In this document: positions 1-7,971 of the stretch, in pieces | Position numbering within the stretch: the first letter of the stretch is position 1 | How the letters are laid out: each line of letters begins with the position of its first letter | DNA from: Chlorohelix sp037138995 | GTDB lineage: Bacteria > Chloroflexota > Chloroflexia > Chloroheliales > Chloroheliaceae | NCBI RefSeq assembly: GCF_037138995.1 | Contig: NZ_JBAXHI010000002.1 | Coordinates: forward strand, 1-64,000 | Length of the DNA: 64,000 bases | Direction of reading: 5' to 3' | Made by a program: the position numbers and the translations under genes | Notes under the pieces: model-generated | The model's input: the letters and a program-made list of their open reading frames with translations, nothing else | What the model was told of the DNA's origin: nothing | Database searches by the model: none

Positions 1-194
1 GTCGTAGTGCCTGCAGCAGCAGTAGTGGCACCAGTAGTCGTAGTAGCGGCTTTAGTGGTAGCCGCAGCCGTGGTAGCCGCTGCCGTAGTAGCGACGGGGG
101 TTGCAGTATTGTCACCGCAAGCTCCAAGGATGGCAGTAACTACCATCAAAAATACTGCTACTACCGACATGCGGGAATAGTGTCTGTTTCTCAA
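1..194 (-). CDS. Thr/Ala-rich lipoprotein, N-terminal part (runs off window)
   Basis: The minus strand reads as a lipoprotein signal peptide, then a Thr/Ala-rich spacer still open at the window edge. A TTG at 194-192 is the preferred start: a GGAGG lies a few bases upstream and it supplies a basic n-region (RNRHYSR). An in-frame ATG at 170 would lose both. A hydrophobic stretch ends in a lipobox (ILGAC), so signal peptidase II cleavage and lipid anchoring outside the membrane are expected. The Thr/Ala spacer resembles the one in the DUF3160 lipoprotein at 57062. The functional domain lies outside the window, so the role is unknown; a solute-binding or stalked surface protein is possible. Confidence 0.75.
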   Translation of the reverse strand, partial: MRNRHYSRMSVVAVFLMVVTAILGACGDNTATPVATTAAATTAAATTKAATTTTGATTAAAGTT

Positions 195-446
195 TTCTCG
201 CTCCTCCTATTTCATAAAGTCTGACTGATAGAACAACGGGTTGATAAAACCCTATGGGCTAAATCGGATTGGTTAGACGTGGAAAAAAAGTAGTTCCCGA
301 TTCAGACTACTATAATAGAAAGTACCACTAAATACGGAGAGTCGCTGTAACCTGAACTACTAAACGCAAATTGGTTTAAAGCTACACCTATAATGACTAA
401 GAAAAAGATCTTAAATATGGATAAAGTATTGTCTTGGGGTATAGCA

Positions 447-462
447 ATTGCTTCGAAGCAAT
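447..462. promoter_or_regulatory. Perfect 16-bp palindrome, candidate operator
   Basis: ATTGCTTCGAAGCAAT is a perfect inverted repeat. It is flanked by a wider tatagc (440-445) / gctata (472-477) repeat. It overlaps where the -35 of the extended -10 promoter at 471-479 would fall, upstream of the phosphofructokinase gene. That position suits a repressor or activator site. The binding protein is unknown. Confidence 0.5.
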
Positions 463-479
463 CGGGCAAGTGCTATAAT
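449..479 (+). promoter_or_regulatory. Candidate promoter of the phosphofructokinase gene
   Basis: An extended -10 (TGCTATAAT, 471-479) is preceded by TTGCTT (449-454) at 19-bp spacing. The long spacing and extended -10 suggest a regulated promoter. Transcription would start near 486, leaving a leader of about 65 bases. A second TATAAT at 310-315 has no good -35. Confidence 0.4.
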
Positions 480-550
480 ATTAAAGGCTTGATGATTTTT
501 AGCATTTGCATGTTTTCAAAATGTGACTTACGCGCTGGAAAGGTTTTTTC

Positions 551-2788
551 ATGACCACTGCACGGGAAATTGCAATTGGAGTTCTGACAAGTGGCGGGGA
601 TGCGCAGGGTATGAACGCTGCTTTACGGGCAATTGTGCGTTCAGCCATTATCAGGGACGCTACAGTTTATGCCATTTACGAAGGCTATAAGGGTATGGTG
701 CAAGGTGGCGACCTTATCCGTAAGATGAATTGGAACGATGTCGGCGGTATCCTGCAGCGCGGCGGGACCGTAATCGGCACTGCTCGTTGCACTGAGTTTC
801 GCTCCAGAGAGGGTCGCCTAGAAGCGGCTTTCCATTTGGTTGAACGAGGCATTGACAGGTTGGTAATTATCGGAGGCGATGGCAGCCTCACCGGAGCTAA
901 TATATTCCGCCAAGAATGGTCATCTCTGATAGCAGAATTGGTTGGAACCGGAAGAATCACCAAAGAGGAGGCAGACAAACACCCTTTTCTTGGAATTGTA
1001 GGTTTGGTTGGCTCTATTGACAACGATATGTACGGAACCGATATGACTATCGGTGCAGATACGGCTCTGCACCGCATCACCGAGGCTTTAGACGCATTGA
1101 CCAGCACTGCCGCAAGTCATCAGCGTACTTTTGTAGTGGAGGTGATGGGTCGTAATTGTGGTTATCTCGCTTTGATGAGCGCAGTTGCGGGGGGCGCAGA
1201 CTGGGTTTTGATACCGGAAAACCCACCGGATGTTGATAACTGGGAACAATATATGTGCGACCTGATTCGCGCCGGAAGAAAAGCGGGTAGGCGCGAAAGT
1301 ATCGTGGTAGTGGCAGAGGGCGCACGTGACAAGAACGGTAGTCCGATTTCCAGTGATTATATTCGCAAAGTGTTGCAAGAGCGTTTAGGAGAGGATACTC
1401 GCGTTACCATTCTGGGTCATGTGCAGCGCGGCGGTTCTCCGAGCGCGTTTGATCGCTGGATGAGTACCTTAGTGGGTTATACGGCGGTTGAGGAGTTGCT
1501 CAACAGCACGCCTGAGAGCGAACCACAGCTTATCGGTATTCGCTACAACCGTATTACGCATACTCCTTTGATGCAGGATGTGGAGCAAACCCGCATTCTT
1601 ACAAAGCATATCGCCGAAAAAGAATATGCTAAAGCAATGGAATTGCGTGGCGGTAGCTTCCGCGAAATGTACAATACTTTTCAAGCTCTGGCACAGGCTT
1701 TACCATCTGTTACTCACCCGGATAAGGTTTTCCGTTTTGGAATATTGAACGCGGGTGCGCCTGCTCCCGGTATGAATACGGCGGTACGGGCGGCTGTCAG
1801 GTTGGTGCTGGATCGTGGACATTCGGTATTGGGTATCCATAACGGCTTTGAAGGCTTGATTAACGGCGATATTAGAGAACTGGAATGGGGCGCGGTTGAC
1901 GGTTGGACTTCGATGGGCGGGGCGGAACTCGGCACAAGCCGTCTGATTCCAAGCGGTCAAGCTATTTATGCTATTGCCCGTAATCTTGAGACTTACAATA
2001 TTAATGCGTTGCTGATAGTGGGCGGTTGGGAGAGTTACGAAACCGCATACAAGATGCACACCGAGCAGCCTAATTTCCCGGCTTTCAATATTCCGATGAT
2101 TTGCTTACCTGCCAGCATTGATAATAATTTGCCCGGTTCTGAACTCAGTATCGGCGCTGATACTGCCCTGAATAATATTGTCGAGGTGGTAGATAAAATA
2201 AAACAATCGGCGGTAGCAGCGCGTCGTTGCTTCGTGGTTGAAGTGATGGGGCGCTTTTGCGGCTATCTCGCCCTGATGAGTGGGCTTGCAACCGGCGCGG
2301 AGCGGGTTTATATTCATGAAGAGGGGATTCGCCTGCAAGACCTACAAAATGACCTACAAGATATGAGCGAAGGTTTCAAGCATGGGAAACGCTTGAGCCT
2401 GATGATTCGCAACGAAAACGCCAACTCTTTGTACACGACCAGTTTCTTATGTTCGCTTTTCGAGGAAGAAGGGCGAGGGATTTTTGATGTGCGGCAAGCC
2501 ATTCTGGGACATTTGCAGGAGGGTGGCAACCCAAGCCCGTTTGACCGGATTCAGGCTACAAGGTTGGCTGCACGTTGCGTGAAATACCTGACCGAACAAC
2601 TCGAAAACGGCAAAGTTGATGGCTCTTTCATTGGTTTTAAGGGCGGCAAAGTGGAGATACTTGATATTGAGGAAATGCCGCGTATGGTTGACCCGGTCAA
2701 TCGCAGACCTAAAGACCAGTGGTGGTTGAATTTGAGAACGGTGGCGCGTTTGTTGGCGCGAGACAATCCTTTGCAACCAAAAATTTAG
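551..2788 (+). CDS. pfkA: 6-phosphofructokinase, eukaryote-type tandem (two PFK domains)
   Basis: ATP-dependent phosphorylation of fructose 6-phosphate in glycolysis. The 745 residues hold two full PFK domains (about 1-385 and 390-745), where the usual bacterial enzyme has one of about 320. The N-half keeps GGDGS, GSIDND with the catalytic aspartate, TIGADTALHRI, EVMGR and GHVQRGGSPSAFDR. The C-half has GGWES for GGDGS and IDNN for IDND, then PGSELSIGADTALN and GHLQEGG. This is the pattern of animal and fungal PFK: catalytic N-half, and a C-half turned into an allosteric site. Start ATG has GGAAAGG upstream. It stands alone between the operator region and a terminator. Family assignment is very secure; the regulatory role of the C-half is inferred. 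Confidence 0.95.
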   Translation: MTTAREIAIGVLTSGGDAQGMNAALRAIVRSAIIRDATVYAIYEGYKGMVQGGDLIRKMNWNDVGGILQRGGTVIGTARCTEFRSREGRLEAAFHLVERGIDRLVIIGGDGSLTGANIFRQEWSSLIAELVGTGRITKEEADKHPFLGIVGLVGSIDNDMYGTDMTIGADTALHRITEALDALTSTAASHQRTFVVEVMGRNCGYLALMSAVAGGADWVLIPENPPDVDNWEQYMCDLIRAGRKAGRRESIVVVAEGARDKNGSPISSDYIRKVLQERLGEDTRVTILGHVQRGGSPSAFDRWMSTLVGYTAVEELLNSTPESEPQLIGIRYNRITHTPLMQDVEQTRILTKHIAEKEYAKAMELRGGSFREMYNTFQALAQALPSVTHPDKVFRFGILNAGAPAPGMNTAVRAAVRLVLDRGHSVLGIHNGFEGLINGDIRELEWGAVDGWTSMGGAELGTSRLIPSGQAIYAIARNLETYNINALLIVGGWESYETAYKMHTEQPNFPAFNIPMICLPASIDNNLPGSELSIGADTALNNIVEVVDKIKQSAVAARRCFVVEVMGRFCGYLALMSGLATGAERVYIHEEGIRLQDLQNDLQDMSEGFKHGKRLSLMIRNENANSLYTTSFLCSLFEEEGRGIFDVRQAILGHLQEGGNPSPFDRIQATRLAARCVKYLTEQLENGKVDGSFIGFKGGKVEILDIEEMPRMVDPVNRRPKDQWWLNLRTVARLLARDNPLQPKI

Positions 2789-2797
2789 CCCTTTTCA

Positions 2798-2841
2798 AGG
2801 GGGCGAGTGACCTAATATGGTTACTCGCTCCCCTCTTTTTT
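2798..2841 (+). terminator. Rho-independent terminator after phosphofructokinase
   Basis: A GC-rich stem (GGGGCGAGTGACC with GGTTACTCGCTCCCC) closes a short AT loop and is followed by TCTTTTTT. It begins about 10 bases past the stop codon. Confidence 0.85.
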
Positions 2842-3017
2842 AACCTCCTGTCCGATAATTCCCCCCATATTTACCCAATTTAATGATTATATTAACCTTA
2901 GTCGGATATGCTGAAACTGTACCAACTTTTATAGTACGGACAAAATTTGCCTTTAACTATCGCAATATATAACGTTCCGTACAACATAATTTCGTTCTTA
3001 CACAAGGAGGTGTCGGA

Positions 3018-3266
3018 ATGCGCGGGACAATCGTCATTGACGAAAACAGATGCAAAGGCTGTACGCTTTGCTCTACCGTCTGTCCCAAAGAGATAATCCA
3101 CATGGCGGATTACATTTCCCCACGCGGTTATCACCCCGCTCATCTGGTAGATCCCAAGAATCTTTGCACCGGATGTCTGCTTTGTTCCACTATATGCCCT
3201 GATACTGCAATAACCGTTTATCGCGAATGCGCCCGAAAACAGAGCGCGTCGGCTTTAGTTTCCTGA
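3018..3266 (+). CDS. korD: 2-oxoacid:ferredoxin oxidoreductase, ferredoxin-like delta subunit
   Basis: 82 residues with two 4Fe-4S motifs, CKGCTLCSTVCP and CTGCLLCSTICP. It should pass electrons from the thiamine-diphosphate subunit to external ferredoxin. AAGGAGGTG sits before the ATG. It is first in a four-gene operon with 13-20 bases between genes, in the order delta-alpha-beta-gamma typical of KOR/VOR-type enzymes. The upstream 2842-3017 gap shows no certain promoter. A generic dicluster ferredoxin is the alternative, but the context makes the subunit call firm. Confidence 0.92.
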   Translation: MRGTIVIDENRCKGCTLCSTVCPKEIIHMADYISPRGYHPAHLVDPKNLCTGCLLCSTICPDTAITVYRECARKQSASALVS

Positions 3267-3279
3267 AGGGGAGGATGCT

Positions 3280-4386
3280 ATGGTTAAGGAACTCTGGAAG
3301 GGAAATGAGGCAATCGCGGAAGCGGCGGTACGTGCCGGGATGGAAGCTTATTTTGGCTATCCCATCACTCCCCAAACCGAATTGCTGGAGTATTTATCGC
3401 GTCGTATGCCCGAATTGGGGCGGGTTTTTATTCAGGCGGAAAGCGAATTGGCAGCCATTAATATGGTGTACGGGGCGGCGGTAGCTGGCGCATATACCAT
3501 GACTTCCTCCTCTAGCCCCGGAATGTCCTTGATGCAGGAAGGTTTATCCTATATAGCGGCTTCAAATGTACCTTGCGTGATAGTGGATATGATGCGGGGT
3601 GGTCCCGGTCTTGGCAATTTGGGCGCAGCGCAAGCCGATTATTTTCAGCTTACCAAAGGGGGTGGGCATGGCGATTATCGTCCGATTGTGTACGCGCCCA
3701 ACTCGGTGCAAGAAGCAGTTGACATAACTTATAAAGCTTTTGAAATTGCCGAGAAATATCGCACTATCGTAATTATCGCCGGAGATGGCAATATCGGGCA
3801 GATTATGGAACCTGCCGAGATGCCTCCGATGAAAACGCTGGATAAGGTGGATAGAGGCTGGGAATTGACCGGCTCTAAGGGGCGAACGCGCCGCTTTAAT
3901 ACTTCGCTCTATCTGCAAGTTGAAGAATTGGAGGCACAAAACCTACGGTTGCGCGAAAAGGAAGCCCTGATTCGACAAAATGAAGGGCGCTATGAGGAAC
4001 GGTGGACTGAACAAGCCGAGCTATTAGTGGTAGCGTTTGGTTCGGTGGCGCGGGGCGCGTGGTCGGCGGTCAAGGAAGCGCGAGAGCGTGGGATAATGGC
4101 GGGCTTCTTCCGCCCGATTAGCCTGTCTCCTTTCCCTTACTTACGGCTGGAAGAACTGTCGCAGCATGTCAAAGAAATACTGGTGGTGGAGTGTAACGCC
4201 GGGCAGATGGTCGAGGATGTGCGTTTGGCGGTAGGTTCACAGGCGATGGTTAAATTCTACGGTAGGCTTGGCGGAATTGTGCCGCTGCCCGATGAAATTC
4301 TGACCGAGATAATAACTTATGAAACGACTTCGGCTTACCGTGTGACGGCTCAACCCGAAATGCCAGAACTGGCATTAATGGCATAG
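3280..4386 (+). CDS. korA: 2-oxoacid:ferredoxin oxidoreductase subunit alpha (KorA/VorB-like)
   Basis: The 368-residue alpha chain carries the pyrimidine-side thiamine-diphosphate domain. Visible family signatures are GNEAIAEAAVRAGM, GYPITPQTELLEYL, QAESELAAINMVYGAA, TSSSSPGMSLMQEGLSY and MMRGGPGLGNLG. A second domain (about 245-350) holds VVAFGSVARGA and VVECNAGQM. A charged coiled-coil-like linker lies at about 210-240. GGGGAGG precedes the ATG. With the other three subunits it forms an oxygen-sensitive enzyme decarboxylating a 2-oxoacid to acyl-CoA with ferredoxin reduction. Family context favours 2-oxoglutarate or a branched-chain 2-oxoacid; the substrate cannot be read from sequence. Confidence 0.93.
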   Translation: MVKELWKGNEAIAEAAVRAGMEAYFGYPITPQTELLEYLSRRMPELGRVFIQAESELAAINMVYGAAVAGAYTMTSSSSPGMSLMQEGLSYIAASNVPCVIVDMMRGGPGLGNLGAAQADYFQLTKGGGHGDYRPIVYAPNSVQEAVDITYKAFEIAEKYRTIVIIAGDGNIGQIMEPAEMPPMKTLDKVDRGWELTGSKGRTRRFNTSLYLQVEELEAQNLRLREKEALIRQNEGRYEERWTEQAELLVVAFGSVARGAWSAVKEARERGIMAGFFRPISLSPFPYLRLEELSQHVKEILVVECNAGQMVEDVRLAVGSQAMVKFYGRLGGIVPLPDEILTEIITYETTSAYRVTAQPEMPELALMA

Positions 4387-4405
4387 TGGGAAAGGATGCT
4401 GGAAT

Positions 4406-5176
4406 ATGACAGCAGATACTTTACAGGTTGTGTACCAAAGACCGGACGCGCTAACGCAAGCCGTGACCCATTATTGCCCCGGCTGCACCCATGGCGTGAT
4501 TCATCGTTTGGTGGCGGAAGTGCTGGATGAGTTGGATATTAGGGACAAAACTATTGGGGTGGCTTCGGTGGGTTGTTCGGTTTTTGCCTACAACTATTTC
4601 AATACCGATTTCGCGCAAGCTCCACATGGACGCGCTCCGGCAATGGCAACGGGCATTAAAAGAGTACATCCCAATAGCGTAGTTTTTACCTATCAGGGCG
4701 ATGGCGACCTTGCTTCTATCGGCATTGCCGAAATTATTCATGCGGCGGCGCGGGGCGAGAACATAACCGTTATTTTCGTGAACAATGCGGTGTATGGTAT
4801 GACTGGCGGACAAATGGCTCCTACTACTCTGCCGGGTATGTGTACTACCTCCTCTACTTTGGGTAGAAATGTGGCAACGATGGGCTATCCATTGCGGGTT
4901 TCGGAATTACTGGCAAATCTGGAGGGTGTTAGCTATGTGGTGCGCCGTTCGGTGCATGACCCCGGCAACATCAACAAGACCAAAAAGGCGATTAAGACCG
5001 CTTTCAGGGCGCAGTTGATTGGTAAAGGGTTGGCGCTGGTAGAAATTCTTTCGTCATGCCCGGTGAACTGGGGCATTGAACCGCCGGAGGCGCTCAAGTT
5101 TATCAAGGAAAAGATGATTCCCTATTTCCCGCTCGGCGATTTCAAGGTGGATGTCGAGTTAAAGGCGCTGGAGTAA
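4406..5176 (+). CDS. korB: 2-oxoacid:ferredoxin oxidoreductase subunit beta
   Basis: 256 residues. It has the CPGCTHG cysteine motif and the diphosphate/Mg site GDGDLASIG followed by NNAVYGMTGGQMAPT, which bind thiamine diphosphate. The size matches KorB-type beta chains without an internal ferredoxin domain, which is why the operon carries a separate delta subunit. It starts 19 bases after korA with GGAAAGG upstream. In the reverse direction such enzymes can fix CO2, but nothing here shows direction. Confidence 0.94.
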   Translation: MTADTLQVVYQRPDALTQAVTHYCPGCTHGVIHRLVAEVLDELDIRDKTIGVASVGCSVFAYNYFNTDFAQAPHGRAPAMATGIKRVHPNSVVFTYQGDGDLASIGIAEIIHAAARGENITVIFVNNAVYGMTGGQMAPTTLPGMCTTSSTLGRNVATMGYPLRVSELLANLEGVSYVVRRSVHDPGNINKTKKAIKTAFRAQLIGKGLALVEILSSCPVNWGIEPPEALKFIKEKMIPYFPLGDFKVDVELKALE

Positions 5177-5188
5177 GGAGGCTTTGCC

Positions 5189-5740
5189 ATGCACGAAGAG
5201 ATTATTATTTCAGGTTTCGGGGGGCAAGGCGTTCTCTTTGCCGGTCAGTTGCTGGCGTATGCCGTGTTGGCGGAAGCGAGGCATGTTACTTGGATTCCGT
5301 CCTACGGACCTGAAATGCGCGGCGGAACGGCGCATTGCACCGTTTGTATATCGGATGAGGAGATAGGCTCGCCGTTGGTACGCCATCCTTCTGCGGTAAT
5401 ACTAATGAACCCGCCTTCGTTTCAGCGTTACATGTCGCTGGTCAAGTCGGGTGGTTTGCTGCTGCTGGATGAGGGCATGATTTCTGAGCGTTCTACTCGT
5501 GATGATATTCATGAGGTGGTGATTCCGGCTCAAGCTATTGCTGCCGAGTTAGGCTTTGACCAAATTGCCAATCTGGTTTTGTTGGGGGCGTTGGTGGCAG
5601 CTACTAGTGTGGTTAAATTCGAAACGCTTGATAAGGTGTTGGAAGAACACCTTAGTCTGCGCCATCAAGATGCGCTGGTTGCTAACCGACTTGCGCTTCG
5701 GCGCGGAGCGGCGTTCTGCCTTCCGTTAGGTTTGAAATAA
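5189..5740 (+). CDS. korC: 2-oxoacid:ferredoxin oxidoreductase subunit gamma
   Basis: 183 residues of the gamma family that binds CoA. Signatures are IIISGFGGQGVLFAGQLLA near the N-terminus, SYGPEMRGGTAHCTV at about 33-47 and NPPSFQRYM at about 72. AAGGAGG lies before the ATG. It is the last gene of the operon, and a terminator follows 18 bases after the stop. Confidence 0.93.
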   Translation: MHEEIIISGFGGQGVLFAGQLLAYAVLAEARHVTWIPSYGPEMRGGTAHCTVCISDEEIGSPLVRHPSAVILMNPPSFQRYMSLVKSGGLLLLDEGMISERSTRDDIHEVVIPAQAIAAELGFDQIANLVLLGALVAATSVVKFETLDKVLEEHLSLRHQDALVANRLALRRGAAFCLPLGLK

Positions 5741-5757
5741 CCTTTTTCTCAGGTGAA

Positions 5758-5801
5758 AGGACAGATGGGTGTATGATAACAGCCCTGTCTGTTCTTTTTT
5801 T
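5758..5801 (+). terminator. Terminator of the 2-oxoacid oxidoreductase operon
   Basis: GGACAGATGGG pairs with GCCCTGTCTGTTC across a short loop, with one bulge, and is followed by a run of seven T. Confidence 0.8.
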
Positions 5802-5887
5802 GTTGTCTAATTGGCGCGTTTGAGTATAGAATATGAGCAGACTGAAATCGCAAATCCTAAAAATCTCAATGGAACAGGTTAATCGTT

Positions 5888-7105
5888 ATGACCCTAAAAG
5901 ACAGAAACATTTTGCTGGGCGTTTCCGGCGGCATTGCGGCTTATAAGGTGGCGCAACTCGCCCGCGACCTAACCAAAGAGGGGGCAAAGGTGGATGTGGC
6001 GATGACCGAAGCCGCCACCCGTTTTGTTACCCCTCTTACCTTCCAAGCGTTGACTCATCGCAAGGTTTATACCGACCTGTGGCAGGAGTGGACGGAGGAG
6101 GAGAAGGGGCATGTGACGCTGGCGCATCGGGCGGAACTGGCGGTTATTGCTCCTGCTACTGCCGATATTATTGCTCGGATAGCGCAAGGGCTGGCGAACG
6201 ATATGCTCACCACTACCCTATTGGGTTGTCCCGCCCCGTTGATAATTGTTCCTGCAATGGAGAGCAATATGTATCAGCACCCTGCCACTCAGCAGAATCT
6301 TGCCACTCTTAGGGCGCGTGGCGCGATTATCCTCGAACCGGGGGTTGGGATGCTGGCGAGTGGGGCAAGTGGGGTCGGGCGGATGCCAGAACCAGAGGAG
6401 ATTCTAGGCTATATCAAGTTGGTGCTGGGGAAATACTATGGCGATTTGATAGGCAAACGCTTTGTTATTACGGCGGGCGGGACGCAAGAACCGCTAGACC
6501 CGGTGCGTTATTTGGGCAATCGTAGCAGTGGACAAATGGGTTATGCACTGGCGCAGTCGGCTCTGGAACGTGGCGCAGATGTCACGCTCATAAGCGGACC
6601 TGTGAATCTGAACCCCCCGGTGGGATGCAAGTTTGTTAGCATAAAAACCGCTTGTGAGATGGAAGCAGCGGTGAAACGCGCTCTTTTTGAGGACGAATTG
6701 CCTGCCGATGTGCTGGTGATGGCGGCGGCAGTGGCGGATTTTCGCCCGGTGACTTCCAGTGACCACAAAATAAAGAAGGATAAAACCGCGCCTACGATTG
6801 AGCTAACCCTTAATCCCGATATTCTGGGCGGTTTGAAAGACGCGCCCGGTCTGGAGAAACTGTTACGAGTGGGTTTTGCTGCCGAAACGGATGATTTACA
6901 TGCCAATGCCGAGAAGAAGTTGAATAATAAGAATCTGGATATGATTGTAGCGAATGAAGCGGTGAGCAGCATCGGACACAGCGAAAATCAGGTGACGTTA
7001 ATTGAACGCGGCGGGGGTATTACCGAGTATGAGCGCAAGCCCAAACGGGAAGTAGCAGAGCTTATTCTTGATAAGGTGTTGGAACTGGTGGCAAAGAAAA
7101 TATAG
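5888..7105 (+). CDS. coaBC: Bifunctional phosphopantothenoylcysteine decarboxylase / phosphopantothenate-cysteine ligase
   Basis: Two consecutive steps of coenzyme A synthesis. The N-domain (about 1-175) is an FMN flavoprotein with GVSGGIAAYK, HVTLAHRAEL carrying the active-site His, and APATADIIARIAQGLANDML. The C-domain (about 185-405) is the CTP-dependent ligase with ITAGGTQEPLDPVRYLGNRSSG, AAAVADFRP, KIKK and GFAAETDDL. The substrate-recognition motif, normally PAMNxxM, reads PAMESNM. Some bacteria have Asp at this position; Glu is less familiar to me. The length of 405 is normal. No strong ribosome site is visible before the ATG. Confidence 0.95.
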   Translation: MTLKDRNILLGVSGGIAAYKVAQLARDLTKEGAKVDVAMTEAATRFVTPLTFQALTHRKVYTDLWQEWTEEEKGHVTLAHRAELAVIAPATADIIARIAQGLANDMLTTTLLGCPAPLIIVPAMESNMYQHPATQQNLATLRARGAIILEPGVGMLASGASGVGRMPEPEEILGYIKLVLGKYYGDLIGKRFVITAGGTQEPLDPVRYLGNRSSGQMGYALAQSALERGADVTLISGPVNLNPPVGCKFVSIKTACEMEAAVKRALFEDELPADVLVMAAAVADFRPVTSSDHKIKKDKTAPTIELTLNPDILGGLKDAPGLEKLLRVGFAAETDDLHANAEKKLNNKNLDMIVANEAVSSIGHSENQVTLIERGGGITEYERKPKREVAELILDKVLELVAKKI

Positions 7106-7392
7106 TAAATCAAAAAATGCATGCGTTGTTATCGGGGTATCACCCGCTATAGTTGAAACTTTGCAACTTTTATTCCGCGAGACGGTCAGTAGGGAGGTAG
7201 CGATATTATAACCGCCCTATTTGTAAAGATTGTAAATGCAATCAGCTTGTCTTATGTGTTAAAATATAATGAAATATTTACATTCCGGTTGGTAAAACTT
7301 TCTTATGGTTTTTTTGATAAATTTAGAATTCAGCAATTTCAAGTAATAAAATAACCAAAATAAGTTTTGCTCTGTAATGCGGAGTGGTTGAA
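7106..7392. other. Intergenic gap before the chemosensory operon
   Basis: About 290 bases, AT-rich. One imperfect hairpin (AGGGAGGT pairing with ACCGCCCT, 7190-7225) may end coaBC transcripts, but it lacks a good T-run. The promoter of the following operon must lie here; no clear -35/-10 pair stands out. Confidence 0.4.
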
Positions 7393-7572
7393 ATGGCAAA
7401 TGATGGCAACAACAAGAAAGACCTTGACCCAAGAATCAAGCGCAACTGGGAAGATATTCAGAAACGGCATTCGTACCCGGTAAATGCTATAGGAGTACGC
7501 ATTGACCCTAAGGATAAAGAAACCTTGCGAGTCTGGCGAGAGAATGGAATAGACAGGTTTCTGAAAGAGTGA
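7393..7572 (+). CDS. Small hydrophilic protein leading the chemosensory operon
   Basis: 59 residues, charged, with no signal peptide or membrane segment. I do not recognise the family. The ATG at 7393 is preferred over the GTG at 7384 because GGAG at 7381-7384 is then properly spaced. The gene ends five bases before the response regulator, so it is almost certainly co-transcribed. The central YPVNAIGVRIDPKDKETLRV reads like a short beta-beta-alpha fold. A regulator or accessory of the chemosensory array is possible but unsupported. Confidence 0.6.
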   Translation: MANDGNNKKDLDPRIKRNWEDIQKRHSYPVNAIGVRIDPKDKETLRVWRENGIDRFLKE

Positions 7573-7577
7573 GTTGA

Positions 7578-7949
7578 GTGATCAAAAACAAACTGGTGCT
7601 GGTGGTTGATGATAGCCCCACTATACGCAAAATTGTTGAAATTACACTCAAGAGAGAAGGCTACCGGGTAAATACCTGTGAAAGCGCAATGAAAGCTCTT
7701 GCCTGTATCACCGATGAGCAGCCCGATCTGGTGCTGCTGGATGTGATATTACCGATAATGGACGGTTATCAGGTTTGCAAAATAATCAAGAGCCGATATC
7801 GGAATCTGCCGATTATTATGCTAACTAGCAAAGACGGTTTCTTTGACAAAATTCGTGGTAAAATGGCTGGGTCAACCCAGTATATTACCAAACCTTTCGA
7901 ACCCAAAGAACTACTGGCGGTTGTTCGGAAACACACCGGCGGCAGTTAG
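7578..7949 (+). CDS. CheY-like single-domain response regulator
   Basis: 123 residues, one receiver domain. The acidic pair is in VVDDSPTIRK, the phospho-acceptor is D55 in LVLLDVILPIMDGY, the switch Thr is in MLTSKDG and the conserved Lys is in ITKPFEP. No output domain follows. The start is GTG at 7578. It sits immediately before the PATAN/DUF4388 gene. In cyanobacterial PatA-type regulators (PixG) those two domains are one chain, so this gene may supply the detached receiver. Phosphate should come from the hybrid CheA at 13516. Confidence 0.9.
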   Translation: MIKNKLVLVVDDSPTIRKIVEITLKREGYRVNTCESAMKALACITDEQPDLVLLDVILPIMDGYQVCKIIKSRYRNLPIIMLTSKDGFFDKIRGKMAGSTQYITKPFEPKELLAVVRKHTGGS

Positions 7950-7971
7950 AACGGGAGGTTAAAAACACTGG

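Noticed and set aside
2898..3143. 81-codon minus-strand ORF at the start of the ferredoxin gene
   Set aside because: Overlaps the well-supported delta subunit gene and has no ribosome site.
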